Shown here in pieces: positions 1 through 9,682 of a stretch of DNA of 64,000 nucleotides. The notes beneath the pieces are model-generated. The model worked only from the letters and a program-made list of their open reading frames with translations. It was not told the DNA's origin and did no database searches. Location: positions 62,001 through 126,000 of the forward strand of contig NZ_JAKRNM010000003.1 of assembly GCF_022346995.1 (NCBI RefSeq), in the 5' to 3' direction. The stretch comes from Paenibacillus sp. ACRRY. GTDB lineage: Bacteria > Bacillota > Bacilli > Paenibacillales > Paenibacillaceae. Position 1 is the stretch's first letter. Each line of letters opens with the position of its first letter. Position numbers and translations under genes: made by a program.

Positions 1-1
1 T

Positions 2-3000
2 TGGTCCCTGTCGCCTTTGATGCGGGACTTGTCCCAAGCATACAGGGCACGTGTTCAGGGGGCGGCGCCATCCTGGGAACCTCTGCGCGTTCAATATGCA
101 GATTACGCGGTGTGGCAGGATCGACTGCTTGGAGATGAAGGGCAGCCGGACAGCCTGATTGCAAGGCAGCTTGAGTTCTGGAGCCGTCAACTGGAAGGCT
201 TGCCGGAACAAGTGACGTTTCCAGCCGATTATCCGCGTCCGGTGGTCTCCAGCTACCGGGGGGGAACGATCCCGTTTACCATTAGTCAGAAACTGCATGA
301 ACAGCTCTTGGCTGTGGCGCGGGAGAACAAGGTCAGTCTCTTCATGGTTTTGCATGCCGTATTGTCGGTACTGCTTACACGCATGGGAGCGGGTACGGAT
401 ATTGCGATTGGTACCCCAATTGCCGGCAGGATCGACGATGCACTGGACGAAGTGGTGGGCATGTTCATCAATACCCTTGTGCTGCGTACAGACACTTCCG
501 GGGATCCAACGTTCCGTGAACTGCTGGCACGTGTGCGGGAAGTGGACCTGGCTGCTTACGAACATCAGGATCTGCCTTTTGAGCGTTTGGTTGAAGTGCT
601 GAATCCGTCCAGATCCCGCTCCAAGCATCCACTCTTTCAGGTGATGCTGGTCCTGCAGAATACGCCAGACGTTCAGCTGGATCTGCCAAGTGTGGTATCC
701 CAAACGAATATGCAGGGCGTGGGTTCATCCAAATTCGACCTGACTGTGGAGCTCACGGAACAGCGTGAACACAATGGTTCACCAGCGGGAGTCGAAGGCG
801 TGCTGGAGTACAGTACGGATCTTTTCCGGGAATCCACGGCAGCAGAACTTGTGGTCCGATTGATCCAGGTGCTGGAGGATGCCGTCCAGCAAACGGATGA
901 ACCCATTAGCTGCTTTAACGTGGTAACTCCCAAGGAACGTTCGCTCTTGGAGCAGCAGTGCTTTGCCGTAGCGGATGATGCTTCTTTACCTGGAATGACC
1001 ATTGCTGAGCGCTTTGAAGTTCAGGCAGCGGCTACCCCCGATGCACCGGCTGTGAGCTTGGGAGACACGGTCATTAACTATCAAGAGCTCAATGAAAGAG
1101 CCAACAGGCTGGCAAGATTGTTGATTGCTGAAGGTGTGGGCCCAGAGCAGATGGTTGCACTTGCACTGCCACGTTCCACAGAGATGGTGGTCTGTATTCT
1201 GGCTGTGTTAAAAGCAGGGGCGGCCTATCTTCCGCTTGATCCGAATTATCCATCAGACCGATTGACGCATATGCTGACAGACGCAGCTCCGGGCGTAATG
1301 ATTACCAACGAGGAAGTATCGTCCCTGCTGCCTCAGATGGAATCCGTACAATGGTTGAATCTGGACGACGCTCAAACCATTCAACGGCTGTCTGCTCAGG
1401 ATGAACGAAATCCCGCAGATGGTGAGCGCAATGGACGCGTGTCTCCCCTCAGTCCGGCTTACATGATCTATACCTCGGGTTCCACAGGCAAACCAAAGGG
1501 AGTGGTTATTCCCCATGCGAATGTGATCCGGTTATTTGAGGCCACACAGCACTGGTTCCAATTTGATGCGAGTGATGTATGGACGTTATTCCATTCTTAT
1601 GCATTTGACTTCTCAGTCTGGGAGATCTGGGGACCACTGCTGCACGGGGGCAGGCTGGTCATTGTGCCGCATGAGATTAGTCGCTCTCCAGGTGCATTCC
1701 TGCAGCTGCTTGCCCAGCAAGAGGTAACGGTGTTGAATCAGACGCCGTCAGCATTCTACCAGCTGATGCAGGCAGATCGGGAGCATCCGGAGTGGGGGCA
1801 GAAGCTTGGGCTCCGCTACGTGATCTTTGGAGGCGAGGCACTGGAGCTCGGTCGGTTGGAGGATTGGTATGGTCGCCATCCAGATAATGCACCAAAACTG
1901 ATTAATATGTATGGCATTACAGAGACCACCGTCCATGTCAGCTATCAGGAACTGCATGCGAGCAGTGCCGCAGAAGGAGCCAGCAGCTGGATCGGCTGCG
2001 CCATTCCGGATCTGCGTGTATACGTGCTGGATGATCATCTCCAGCCTGTGCCTGCAGGTGTGACAGGTGAGATGTATGTGGCCGGGGCAGGCCTTGCCCG
2101 CGGGTATTGGGGCAGACCGGATCTTACGGCAGAGCGTTTCGTCGCAGATCCATACGGTCCTGCAGGAACACGCATGTACCGGACGGGAGATTTGGCCAAA
2201 AGACTTCATGATGGATCACTTGATTACTTGGGCCGAGCGGATCAGCAGGTGAAAATACGTGGTTTCCGCATCGAGCTTGGCGAGATCGAAGCGGTGCTGG
2301 CCAGACATCCCGAGGTTGCACAAGCTGCGGTCATCGTCCGCGAAGACCAGCCGGGAGATAAACGCCTCGTGGCGTATATCGTGCCAAACTCGAAGATGGG
2401 GCCCGAACCAGAATCGGCTATGCTTCGTCGTCATGCATCAGCGAGTCTGCCTGATTACATGGTGCCATCAGCGGTGGTCACCATGGAGGCTATACCGCTC
2501 ACTGCCAACGGCAAGCTGGACCGCAAAGCTTTGCCTGTACCGGAAATGCAGCTGACTTCCGGTGGCCGGGCACCACGTAATCCGCAAGAGCAGATTTTGT
2601 GTGATCTGTTTGCCGAAGTGCTGGGATTGCGAAGTGTCAGTATCGATGATGGGTTCTTTGACCTTGGTGGACATTCCCTGCTCGCTGTTCGTTTGATGAG
2701 CCGAATCCGGGAGGCCATGGGCAAAGAACCGGGGATTGGCATTTTGTTTGAAACGGCAACAGTTGCCGGACTGGCTGAACGGCTTGAAATGGATTCGGAT
2801 ACGGGAACAGGTTCTCTGCAAGTGCTGCTGCCTCTCCGGACTCACGGAGCTCACCTCCCGCTGTTCTGTGTCCATCCTGCCGGAGGATTAAGCTGGTGTT
2901 ATGCCGGGTTGATGAAACATCTGGGTATGGAATACCCCATTTACGGTTTACAGGCCCGCGGCATTGCCCAGTACGAGGATCTTCCGGCTACGCTGGAGGA

Positions 3001-3625
3001 GATGACGGCAGATTATATCCGTCATATTCGCTCCGTACAGCCTAAGGGACCTTACCGATTGCTGGGCTGGTCCCTTGGAGGCAATGTTGCTCAGGCCATG
3101 GCTGTACAGCTTCAGTCGGAAGGGGAAGAGGTGGAGTTTCTCGCCATGCTGGACGCTTATCCGAGTCACTATCTTCCGATTCGCGGGGAACCGGATGAGG
3201 AAGAGGCACTGACCGCCTTGCTTGCCCTTGGTGGGTATGATCCGGACAGTATCGGGGAAGGTCCGCTGGATATGGCAGCGGCCATGCGTATTCTGAGCAG
3301 TGAAGGAAGTGCGCTGGCCAGTCTGGATGAGGAGACGATCATGAAACTGCGGAAAACGTATGAAAATTCCGTGCGGATTCTGGGGGCTTACACGCCTTCC
3401 CGATTCGAAGGGGATCTGATCTTCTTCCGTTCTACCGTGATTCCGGATTGGTTTGACCCCATTGAACCAGAGATGTGGAATGCCTATATTGGGGGCCGAA
3501 TGGAAAGGCATGATATTGCCTGCCGCCACAAGGATCTCTGCCAGCCTGGACCGCTGGCTGAAATATGCCAGACGCTGACGACCAAGCTAGAGATGCTGAA
3601 TCAGCGCCAAGTTCATCTTAAATAG
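2..3625 (+). CDS. dhbF: Bacillibactin-type NRPS DhbF, C-terminal part (C-A(Thr)-T-TE)
   Basis: Partial: the frame is open to the left edge, and the first visible codons (WSLSPL) are the residues that follow the HHxxxDG condensation motif, so only the rest of that C domain is present. Order seen: C domain to about nt 920; A domain ([11 protein letters not shown] core near nt 1470, FDFSVWE near nt 1603); carrier domain with GGHSLL serine near nt 2674; thioesterase with GWSLGG serine near nt 3071. My manual reading of the ten specificity residues is DFWNIGMVHK, the code known for threonine. In DhbF the last module loads Thr and the TE oligomerises and cyclises three 2,3-dihydroxybenzoyl-Gly-Thr units into the trilactone. 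The TE sequence strongly resembles B. subtilis DhbF as I remember it. MbtH and an exporter follow. A different Thr-terminated peptide cannot be excluded, because the upstream modules are off-window. Confidence 0.88.
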   Translation, partial: WSLSPLMRDLSQAYRARVQGAAPSWEPLRVQYADYAVWQDRLLGDEGQPDSLIARQLEFWSRQLEGLPEQVTFPADYPRPVVSSYRGGTIPFTISQKLHEQLLAVARENKVSLFMVLHAVLSVLLTRMGAGTDIAIGTPIAGRIDDALDEVVGMFINTLVLRTDTSGDPTFRELLARVREVDLAAYEHQDLPFERLVEVLNPSRSRSKHPLFQVMLVLQNTPDVQLDLPSVVSQTNMQGVGSSKFDLTVELTEQREHNGSPAGVEGVLEYSTDLFRESTAAELVVRLIQVLEDAVQQTDEPISCFNVVTPKERSLLEQQCFAVADDASLPGMTIAERFEVQAAATPDAPAVSLGDTVINYQELNERANRLARLLIAEGVGPEQMVALALPRSTEMVVCILAVLKAGAAYLPLDPNYPSDRLTHMLTDAAPGVMITNEEVSSLLPQMESVQWLNLDDAQTIQRLSAQDERNPADGERNGRVSPLSPAYMIYTSGSTGKPKGVVIPHANVIRLFEATQHWFQFDASDVWTLFHSYAFDFSVWEIWGPLLHGGRLVIVPHEISRSPGAFLQLLAQQEVTVLNQTPSAFYQLMQADREHPEWGQKLGLRYVIFGGEALELGRLEDWYGRHPDNAPKLINMYGITETTVHVSYQELHASSAAEGASSWIGCAIPDLRVYVLDDHLQPVPAGVTGEMYVAGAGLARGYWGRPDLTAERFVADPYGPAGTRMYRTGDLAKRLHDGSLDYLGRADQQVKIRGFRIELGEIEAVLARHPEVAQAAVIVREDQPGDKRLVAYIVPNSKMGPEPESAMLRRHASASLPDYMVPSAVVTMEAIPLTANGKLDRKALPVPEMQLTSGGRAPRNPQEQILCDLFAEVLGLRSVSIDDGFFDLGGHSLLAVRLMSRIREAMGKEPGIGILFETATVAGLAERLEMDSDTGTGSLQVLLPLRTHGAHLPLFCVHPAGGLSWCYAGLMKHLGMEYPIYGLQARGIAQYEDLPATLEEMTADYIRHIRSVQPKGPYRLLGWSLGGNVAQAMAVQLQSEGEEVEFLAMLDAYPSHYLPIRGEPDEEEALTALLALGGYDPDSIGEGPLDMAAAMRILSSEGSALASLDEETIMKLRKTYENSVRILGAYTPSRFEGDLIFFRSTVIPDWFDPIEPEMWNAYIGGRMERHDIACRHKDLCQPGPLAEICQTLTTKLEMLNQRQVHLK

Positions 3626-3637
3626 GAGGATAAGCCG

Positions 3638-3874
3638 ATGAGCAACCCTTTTGAACAGGAAGACAGCAATTATGTGGTATTAATCAATGAGGAAGGGCAG
3701 TATTCGCTCTGGCCTGCATCCATTCCAGTTCCTGCAGGCTGGACCCAGATGCTGGGCAAGGCGAAACGCCGGGTGTGTCTTGATTACATCGCGGAGCAGT
3801 GGACGGACCTGAAGCCGCTAAGCCTCTGTGATGAAACGGGGATGCCCGGGGTGGTTCAAGAGGCTGGCGGATGA
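3638..3874 (+). CDS. MbtH-like NRPS accessory protein
   Basis: 78 residues, the usual MbtH size, with the family core NEEGQYSLWP, VPAGW and a C-terminal region ending LKPLSL. MbtH proteins bind NRPS adenylation domains and are often required for their solubility and activity. It starts 12 nt after the NRPS stop behind an AGGAGGA ribosome binding site, and its stop overlaps the start of the exporter by ATGA. All three genes are therefore probably one transcript with translational coupling. B. subtilis likewise has a small MbtH gene (ybdZ) directly after dhbF. The partner is inferred to be the adjacent DhbF. Confidence 0.95.
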   Translation: MSNPFEQEDSNYVVLINEEGQYSLWPASIPVPAGWTQMLGKAKRRVCLDYIAEQWTDLKPLSLCDETGMPGVVQEAGG

Positions 3875-5358
3875 GACTCCGGCTGCACCCCAAGGCCATT
3901 GTCAGTATTGTCTACGTCCTGGCGATGTTTATGGTCGCCATGGATGGGACGGTGCTGAACGTCGCCCTTCGTACCATAAGCGAAGATCTGAACGTTCCAC
4001 CTGCAGCATCTGGAACGTTGAACGTGGGATATCTGGTCAGCCTGGCTGTTTTCTTGCCTATAGCCGGATGGCTTGGTGACAGGTGGGGGAGTAAGAAAGT
4101 CTTCCTGTCGGCGCTCACCCTGTTTACGATTTCATCAGCACTCTGTGCTACGGCTGATAATCTGGGTACGTTAACGTTCTTTCGGATTTTGCAGGGAGCG
4201 GGGGGTGGCCTTCTCACACCCGTGGGCATGGCCATGCTGTTTCGAACATTTCCTCCGCAGGAGCGAGCCAAGGTATCCCGCATGCTTGTACTGCCTATTG
4301 CTCTGGCTCCGGCTCTCGGTCCGATTGTGAGTGGGCTGATTGTGGACCAATTATCGTGGCGCTGGATTTTCTATGTGAATCTGCCTGTGGGTATTCCTGC
4401 TGTACTATTTGGAATGCTGTACCTCAAGGAACATCAAGAGCCGGATGCAGGCAAGCTAGATGTTCCCGGGTGGTTGTTATCAGCGCCAGGGCTTGCTCTA
4501 ACCATGTATGCCCTCAGCCAAGGGCCGCTGCGTGGATGGACATCACCGCTCACCCTCGGGACAGGCCTTACGGGAATTCTATTACTGGTGTTACTTGTTC
4601 AAGCCCAGCTTCGGGCACCCAAACCTTTGTTGGATTTGCGGCTGCTGAAGAATCGCCTGTTTCGTTACACGGGGCTCGTCTCCGTTTGTGGGGCTGGTGG
4701 TCTGCTGGGAATGTTATACGTATTTCCTCTAATGTATCAGCATGTACTGAATGCTTCTGCCTTGGAGACAGGGCTAACGACATTTCCCGAGGCGCTGGGG
4801 CTTATGATTGCATCGCAGCTTGTGCCTTGGACCTATCCGCGGCTCGGGCCGCGTAAATTAATAGCTATGGGCCTGATCTGTACGGCACTTATCTTTGTTA
4901 CCCTTAGTCAGATCACAGCGGATACGAACCCGTGGTTCATTCGTTCATTATTATTTGGTGTGGGCATTTTCCTTGGACAGACGGTGGGTGCGGTACAGAT
5001 TGCCTCGTTTGCCCAGATTCCGCCTCCATCCATGGGGCGGGCCTCCACCTGGTTCACGGTGCAGAACCGCTTAGGGTCCGCGATTGGACTCGCGGTACTG
5101 TCAGCCATATTGGCTGGCGTGGGTACAACCACTGCAAATGCGGCAGGCACCATGGAACCCAATGTGCTGGCTTACCGGCTGGCCTTATTGGGCGCTGCTG
5201 TATTTTTGCTAATCGGGCTTGTATTTGCTCTGAAAATCAAGGACACGGATGCAGCTGCAACCATTCGCAAATCGAGTGGAGGTGGACTTTTCCGGAGGCA
5301 GAGGCCGAAATCATCTCCACCGATATCGACAGAATCGACTGTGCAAACGAAAGGCTGA
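3871..5358 (+). CDS. MFS exporter, DHA2 (14-TM) family, probable siderophore export
   Basis: 495 residues with about 14 hydrophobic segments. The first helix carries the DHA2 signature DGTVLNVAL, followed by the loop motif GWLGDRWGSKK. The family comprises proton-driven drug and metabolite exporters of the QacA/EmrB type in the cytoplasmic membrane. The start overlaps the MbtH stop (ATGA), and an intrinsic terminator follows about 60 nt downstream, so it is the last gene of the siderophore operon. Export of the bacillibactin-like product is inferred from position; the known B. subtilis bacillibactin exporter belongs to a different MFS subfamily. The charged, Pro/Ser-rich tail (about residues 465-495) is presumably cytosolic. 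Confidence 0.88.
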   Translation: MRLRLHPKAIVSIVYVLAMFMVAMDGTVLNVALRTISEDLNVPPAASGTLNVGYLVSLAVFLPIAGWLGDRWGSKKVFLSALTLFTISSALCATADNLGTLTFFRILQGAGGGLLTPVGMAMLFRTFPPQERAKVSRMLVLPIALAPALGPIVSGLIVDQLSWRWIFYVNLPVGIPAVLFGMLYLKEHQEPDAGKLDVPGWLLSAPGLALTMYALSQGPLRGWTSPLTLGTGLTGILLLVLLVQAQLRAPKPLLDLRLLKNRLFRYTGLVSVCGAGGLLGMLYVFPLMYQHVLNASALETGLTTFPEALGLMIASQLVPWTYPRLGPRKLIAMGLICTALIFVTLSQITADTNPWFIRSLLFGVGIFLGQTVGAVQIASFAQIPPPSMGRASTWFTVQNRLGSAIGLAVLSAILAGVGTTTANAAGTMEPNVLAYRLALLGAAVFLLIGLVFALKIKDTDAAATIRKSSGGGLFRRQRPKSSPPISTESTVQTKG

Positions 5359-5421
5359 TTACTCTGTTATAAGAGTGTAGTCAGCTAAATGAAATGAAGC
5401 GTTCGGTTTATGTAATATGCA

Positions 5422-5451
5422 AAGCCCCTGACGGAAAATGGTCAGGGGCTT
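5422..5451. terminator. Bidirectional intrinsic terminator
   Basis: An 11-bp perfect stem (AAGCCCCTGAC / GTCAGGGGCTT) with an 8-nt loop lies between the convergent exporter and phosphopantetheinyl transferase genes. The A/T runs at its base make it usable from both sides. Confidence 0.85.
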
Positions 5452-5491
5452 ATTAGCATGGATGGTGTTTAGTCTTAAACGATTTCTGTTC

Positions 5492-6178
5492 CTAGTTCAA
5501 AACATGGTATAAATCCTCAATGGTAATCACATTAGGTTTGGAGGGCGGTTCTATTTCTATGGAACTTGTGGTTGCCAGCATATGACCTTCATCCAGACGC
5601 TGGCTGAGAAAACGATAGGTCGGTGCTTCGGGACAATACCAGAGTCCGTCCATGCCACGCAGCATGGAGAAGGAGTCAAGCGGCATGGATAACCCCATAC
5701 CGATGGCCTTGATATAACTTTCTTTCAGCGTCCACAGCCGATAGAAGGTTTCCAGCTGCTGGTCTGCGGGCTCTGCTAACAGATTTCGGCTCTCCAACGG
5801 AGAGAAGAAACGCTCGGCAATTGTCATGTCGATGGGGGATATTTTCTCTACATCCACGCCGAGTGGAGCGTGGCCTCCCGAAATAACTGCAACCCAATCA
5901 CCGGAATGGGATACATTGAAGGGCAGGTCAGGGTGGCTGGTAAGTGAAGGCTTACCGTATGTATTGCGGATAAAGACAAGATCGCCCGGTCTCGAACCAG
6001 TCCACTTGCCTAATGTCATACGAGCCAGTGCTTCCCCAAGCACTGAGCGATAGGCATCGGCCTGATGAACAAATCGTGCTGCTTGCTGCCGCCGCTCAGC
6101 CGAGACGAGCGAGAGGAGCGAATGCCAAACTTCATTGGGAATTTCTGCTGGAATGCGCAGAAGTTGAATGTTTATCAT
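5492..6178 (-). CDS. Sfp-type 4'-phosphopantetheinyl transferase
   Basis: 228 residues, the typical Sfp length. It has the two Mg2+/CoA-binding signatures: GVDVEKI in the middle and WTLKESYIKA about 40 residues later. The enzyme transfers the phosphopantetheine arm of CoA to the serine of apo carrier domains, converting NRPS and PKS carriers to the active form. It sits convergent to the siderophore operon, so the DhbF carrier (GGHSLL) is the obvious client, though Sfp-type enzymes are promiscuous. The start is an ATG behind an AGGTG-type site. The arylamine acetyltransferase gene lies 87 nt upstream on the same strand and may be cotranscribed. Confidence 0.95.
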   Translation of the reverse strand: MINIQLLRIPAEIPNEVWHSLLSLVSAERRQQAARFVHQADAYRSVLGEALARMTLGKWTGSRPGDLVFIRNTYGKPSLTSHPDLPFNVSHSGDWVAVISGGHAPLGVDVEKISPIDMTIAERFFSPLESRNLLAEPADQQLETFYRLWTLKESYIKAIGMGLSMPLDSFSMLRGMDGLWYCPEAPTYRFLSQRLDEGHMLATTSSIEIEPPSKPNVITIEDLYHVLN

Positions 6179-6265
6179 GATTTATCACCTGACGAGATAT
6201 TCGGCATGTTCAGTAGAATCCCCTTTACATTCCTTAGTCCTTCCGTTGGTTTTTTGCTCCCTATT

Positions 6266-7135
6266 TTACACCTGTTGCGTTCTCTTCCACTCCTCGTGTG
6301 CAACCCGAATGCGTTCCCACATCTCCACGCGCTCCAGTTCACTGTAGCGTACCAACGGTTCATGAAAGACTCCGTCCAACAACTCTCTCCAATCGGTGTA
6401 GCTCTGTATTTCGGTTTTATGAATGCCTTCTGCGGTATGCGTTCGCAGCATGCATCCACGCAGCTCGTTGCTGGCCACAGCATCCCTTTGGCGAAGTAGG
6501 AAAACATTATGCCATGGTGATTCAGCCGATTGACTGTAGAAATGATGTTTGGGGATAAATTCATCCAGGGTAAGAAGCACCTCCGGAGCATAGTCTACGC
6601 CTTCACTGGGTCCATGAGGTTCATATTCAAGCCGCCATCCCCCAGAAGCAACACTGGATGACGTTAAGTTGTAGGTGAATGGAGCTTCTCCATAAACCTC
6701 ATAACGAAGTGGCAGAGGCTCGAAGGGCATGCCACCCAGGCCAACATCGACGATCCAGCGTTCGGTCCCAGATCCAGCTTCAGGTAGGAGAACTGACAGC
6801 CCAAGATGGAATGAGTTTACGCGCGGCTGCTCGCCATGGGGCTGGACACCGGCACGATGCCACTGTACTTTATAGCCGAGAGAATGAAGCAGGATGCTGA
6901 ATGCACCATTGAGATGGAAGCAGTACCCGCTGCGTCCTTGCAAAACAAGACGGACTGAATGAGCAAGATCGATTGCTTCCGGGCGTCCTGTAAAGATATC
7001 TATTGTTTGCCATGAAAGGTACTGTACGCGTTTACGATGAAGTTCTGACAAAAATTCCAATGTTGGTGGTTTAATATCATCAATGTGGATTCGTTTCAGA
7101 TAAGACTTCAGTTCTGAATCTGTCAATGTGTTCAA
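6266..7135 (-). CDS. Arylamine N-acetyltransferase (NAT)
   Basis: 289 residues matching the NAT fold. The catalytic triad is visible in order: Cys in RSGYCFHLN, His in NSFHLG and Asp in VDVGLGG. These enzymes move an acetyl or acyl group from CoA to arylamines or related acceptors, and homologues such as RifF close the amide of natural products. The gene is upstream of, and on the same strand as, the phosphopantetheinyl transferase. A role in modifying an aromatic metabolite is possible but unsupported. Its promoter region is shared with greA and contains a perfect 16-bp palindrome. Confidence 0.9.
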   Translation of the reverse strand: MNTLTDSELKSYLKRIHIDDIKPPTLEFLSELHRKRVQYLSWQTIDIFTGRPEAIDLAHSVRLVLQGRSGYCFHLNGAFSILLHSLGYKVQWHRAGVQPHGEQPRVNSFHLGLSVLLPEAGSGTERWIVDVGLGGMPFEPLPLRYEVYGEAPFTYNLTSSSVASGGWRLEYEPHGPSEGVDYAPEVLLTLDEFIPKHHFYSQSAESPWHNVFLLRQRDAVASNELRGCMLRTHTAEGIHKTEIQSYTDWRELLDGVFHEPLVRYSELERVEMWERIRVAHEEWKRTQQV

Positions 7136-7240
7136 GCGGAATCACCTCAAATCGGTTAGTCGGCACTTCTTAAAGGAAGCAAAAGGCCATGATTTTATTG
7201 TAGGAGTGAACAGTTAAAATGGATACTCACGTTTAATCGG

Positions 7241-7256
7241 ATTGTACCGGTACAAT
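7241..7256. promoter_or_regulatory. Perfect 16-bp palindrome, probable operator
   Basis: ATTGTACCGGTACAAT is an uninterrupted self-complementary site in the divergent region between the NAT and greA genes. Its TTGTAC/GTACAA half-sites resemble GntR/LacI-type operators such as that of AraR, but no such regulator is encoded nearby. Confidence 0.55.
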
Positions 7257-7371
7257 TGAGATAGCATATCTGTATGGTCGAGGATGAAATTCTTTTTTCG
7301 GGGGTATGTTAACCGTTTAGAGTGGATATAGGTTAGAATATAGATAGAAAGCAGGATTAGGAGATGGAAAA

Positions 7372-7851
7372 ATGGCTAATGATGAAGTAATTTTGACACA
7401 GGAAGGCTTGGAAAAGCTGGAGGACGAACTGAGGGAATTGAAGACGGTGAAGCGTAAAGAGTTGGCTGAGCGTCTGAAGCTTGCAATCAGTTACGGTGAC
7501 CTGAAGGAAAATAGTGAGTATCATTCAGCCAAAGATGATCAGGCATTTATGGAAACCCGCATTTTGATTCTGGAGAAGATGCTGACCAAGGCAAGAGTGA
7601 TTAGTTCGGACAATATCGACTCCAACAAGGTGAGCATTGGCTCAATCGTGATGCTGAATGATATTGAATTTGCAGAGAAGATTGAATATCAACTGGTTGG
7701 TCCAGCCGAAGCCGATGTAGCGAATAACAAAATTTCCTACGAAAGCCCACTCGGCAAGGAGATTATGGGCAAAGAAGTAGGCAGCGTCATTCATGTCAAT
7801 GCACCGATGGGTGTCATCAAATATGAGTTGCTTGAGATCAGATCGAACTAA
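7372..7851 (+). CDS. greA: GreA-family transcription elongation factor
   Basis: 159 residues, the full GreA length. The N-terminal coiled coil carries the acidic tip motif GDLKENSEY, which in GreA enters the RNA polymerase secondary channel and stimulates cleavage of backtracked RNA. The C-terminal FKBP-like globular domain includes IGSIVMLND. A typical ribosome binding site (GGAG) lies about 8 nt before the ATG. Paenibacillus genomes can carry more than one GreA paralogue, so whether this is the main copy cannot be decided here. It appears monocistronic, with its own promoter region and a strong terminator. Confidence 0.93.
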   Translation: MANDEVILTQEGLEKLEDELRELKTVKRKELAERLKLAISYGDLKENSEYHSAKDDQAFMETRILILEKMLTKARVISSDNIDSNKVSIGSIVMLNDIEFAEKIEYQLVGPAEADVANNKISYESPLGKEIMGKEVGSVIHVNAPMGVIKYELLEIRSN

Positions 7852-7865
7852 CTACAGATCAAATA

Positions 7866-7911
7866 AGGGTTACGTTGCTGCCATGGGGGTAGCGAGCGTA
7901 ATCCTTTTTTT
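7866..7911 (+). terminator. Intrinsic terminator of greA
   Basis: A long imperfect hairpin starting GGGTTACG and closing CGTAATCC (one G-T pair), with inner TTGCT/AGCGA pairing, is followed by seven T residues. It begins 15 nt after the greA stop. Confidence 0.85.
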
Positions 7912-8086
7912 GTACCCAAAAACAGTCATTTAGAAGGTTATCGGAAGTATTCATGTTGTGTAATATAGTGCAAGGGGTTGGAGTGTGCATTTTTGTCCCA
8001 TACTGGAATGTAGACGGAATGATTAATAAAAATAACCTCTTTCTCGAATGTAAATAAATAACATTTCGATTAATTTCGATTTTCGA

Positions 8087-8115
8087 ATGACCTGACACGA
8101 GGTCTGTTATATAAT
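8087..8115 (+). promoter_or_regulatory. SigA-type promoter of the NSS symporter with overlapping inverted repeat
   Basis: The -10 hexamer TATAAT (8110-8115) lies 17 bp after an ATGACC -35-like element. An inverted repeat GACCT-N6-AGGTC (8089-8104) fills the space between them, a good position for a repressor. Just upstream, TTTCGAT occurs twice, followed by a related TTTCGAA. Confidence 0.6.
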
Positions 8116-8149
8116 TACGGGAAAACTTTAAAGTGATGGAGTAGATACG

Positions 8150-9505
8150 ATGAATCAAAGTAAGTCAAACCTGGAGCAAGACAATACTGGCAAAGGTGAG
8201 CGCTTCTCACGCGCCGGGTTTATCCTAGCCGCCATCGGTAGTTCGGTTGGTCTAGGGAACATGTGGAAATTCCCTTATATTACGGGGGAAAATGGGGGAG
8301 CTGCGTTTTTCCTGCTCTTCATCGTCTGTCTATTGCTTATTGGTCTGCCTGTTCTGCTTGCAGAGCTTGCTATCGGACGCAGTGGCAGAGGCAGCGCCGC
8401 TACGGCATTTATCAAGGCTGGTGGACATAAGGGCTGGCTTGCGGCAGGTTTACTGCAAGTACTGACACCGTTTATCATCCTTTCCTTCTACGTTATTATT
8501 GCAGGTTGGACGCTGCACTATGCTGTGACCTCTTTTAGCGGTACATTGTTTGATAATCCGGATTATGCCGGGCAGTTTGGTTCCTTTGTAGGCGGATATT
8601 TGCCGATCATGTGGCAGCTGATTTCAGTGCTGATTACAGGCTGGATTGTAGCCAAAGGGGTTTCCAACGGGATTGAGAAATTCAACAAGGTCCTGATTCC
8701 GGCAATGTTGGTTTTGCTGATTATCTTGATGATTCGGGCAGTGACTCTGCCTGGAGCGGGTGCGGGAGTTTCCTTCTTCCTGAATCCCGATTTCTCGCAG
8801 CTGACGACTGAATCAGCGCTGGTTGCGCTTGGACATGCCTTTTTCTCCCTGTCACTCGGGATGGGTATCCTGGTGACTTATGGTTCCTATGTAGATAAAA
8901 ATCAATCGCTGGGTGGAGCCACCATCGCTGTCGGTGCGGGTGACCTGCTCTATGCATTTATTGCCGGTCTGATCATCTTTCCAACGACATTTTCGTTTGG
9001 AATTGCACCAGACCAGGGGCCTTCGCTCATTTTCGTAGCTCTTCCAGCTGCGTTCTCGGCCATGCCACTCGGATTCCTGTTTGGTGGACTATTCTTCGTC
9101 CTGCTGGCAATTGCAGCACTCACGTCGGCTGTATCCTTGCTTGAAGTTCCGGTGAAATACTTCATGGAACGTTTGTCCTGGAGCAGAAACCATGCCGTAT
9201 GGGTAATCTCGCTGGCTGTTTTCATCGTTGGCTTGCCTTCCGTACTGTCGCTGGGCTTGCTGCCTGAATGGACCATTGGTTCGAAGAGCGTGTTCGACTG
9301 GATGGACTTTGTAGCGTCCAACATTCTGCTGCCAATCGGCGGATTGCTTGTAACGATCTTTGCGGGTTACTTCTGGAAAAAGGCTGCAGAGGCTTCAGGC
9401 CTGAATGCAGGCTGGTTCCGGATTTGGTTGTTCATGCTGCGTTATGTGGCACCCATTCTCGTCATTCTCGTGCTGCTGCACACATCCGGAATCATTCACT
9501 TCTAA
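8150..9505 (+). CDS. Neurotransmitter:sodium symporter (NSS/SNF) family transporter
   Basis: 451 residues with 11-12 hydrophobic helices. The N-terminus carries the NSS signature in TM1 (GSSVGLGNMWKFPY), where LeuT-type proteins coordinate Na+ and bind the substrate carboxylate. The family imports amino acids or related compounds with sodium at the cytoplasmic membrane. The exact substrate cannot be read from sequence. It is transcribed alone from a good SigA promoter, with rlmN as the next gene on the same strand. Confidence 0.93.
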   Translation: MNQSKSNLEQDNTGKGERFSRAGFILAAIGSSVGLGNMWKFPYITGENGGAAFFLLFIVCLLLIGLPVLLAELAIGRSGRGSAATAFIKAGGHKGWLAAGLLQVLTPFIILSFYVIIAGWTLHYAVTSFSGTLFDNPDYAGQFGSFVGGYLPIMWQLISVLITGWIVAKGVSNGIEKFNKVLIPAMLVLLIILMIRAVTLPGAGAGVSFFLNPDFSQLTTESALVALGHAFFSLSLGMGILVTYGSYVDKNQSLGGATIAVGAGDLLYAFIAGLIIFPTTFSFGIAPDQGPSLIFVALPAAFSAMPLGFLFGGLFFVLLAIAALTSAVSLLEVPVKYFMERLSWSRNHAVWVISLAVFIVGLPSVLSLGLLPEWTIGSKSVFDWMDFVASNILLPIGGLLVTIFAGYFWKKAAEASGLNAGWFRIWLFMLRYVAPILVILVLLHTSGIIHF

Positions 9506-9560
9506 CCGTGAAGACCGGGTAAGAGGAAACGATGTGCATTGTGCAGATTTGCCATAGCTA

Positions 9561-9635
9561 AAACCTCTTGGAAGAAATGCAAAAGCCCTTGTGTTCCCTC
9601 GATAATTTTGGGACAATACAGAGTAGAGGTTTTTT
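9561..9635 (+). promoter_or_regulatory. Terminator-shaped hairpin upstream of rlmN
   Basis: AAACCTCT (9561-9568) pairs perfectly with AGAGGTTT (9625-9632), and the closing strand runs straight into a T tract; 56 nt lie between the arms. It ends 47 nt before the rlmN start. It could be the terminator of the upstream symporter gene or a conditional attenuator in the rlmN leader. Confidence 0.5.
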
Positions 9636-9682
9636 GGTAGGACCGATAAGCCATATGCTTTTTGCGAAAAGAGGACTATACA

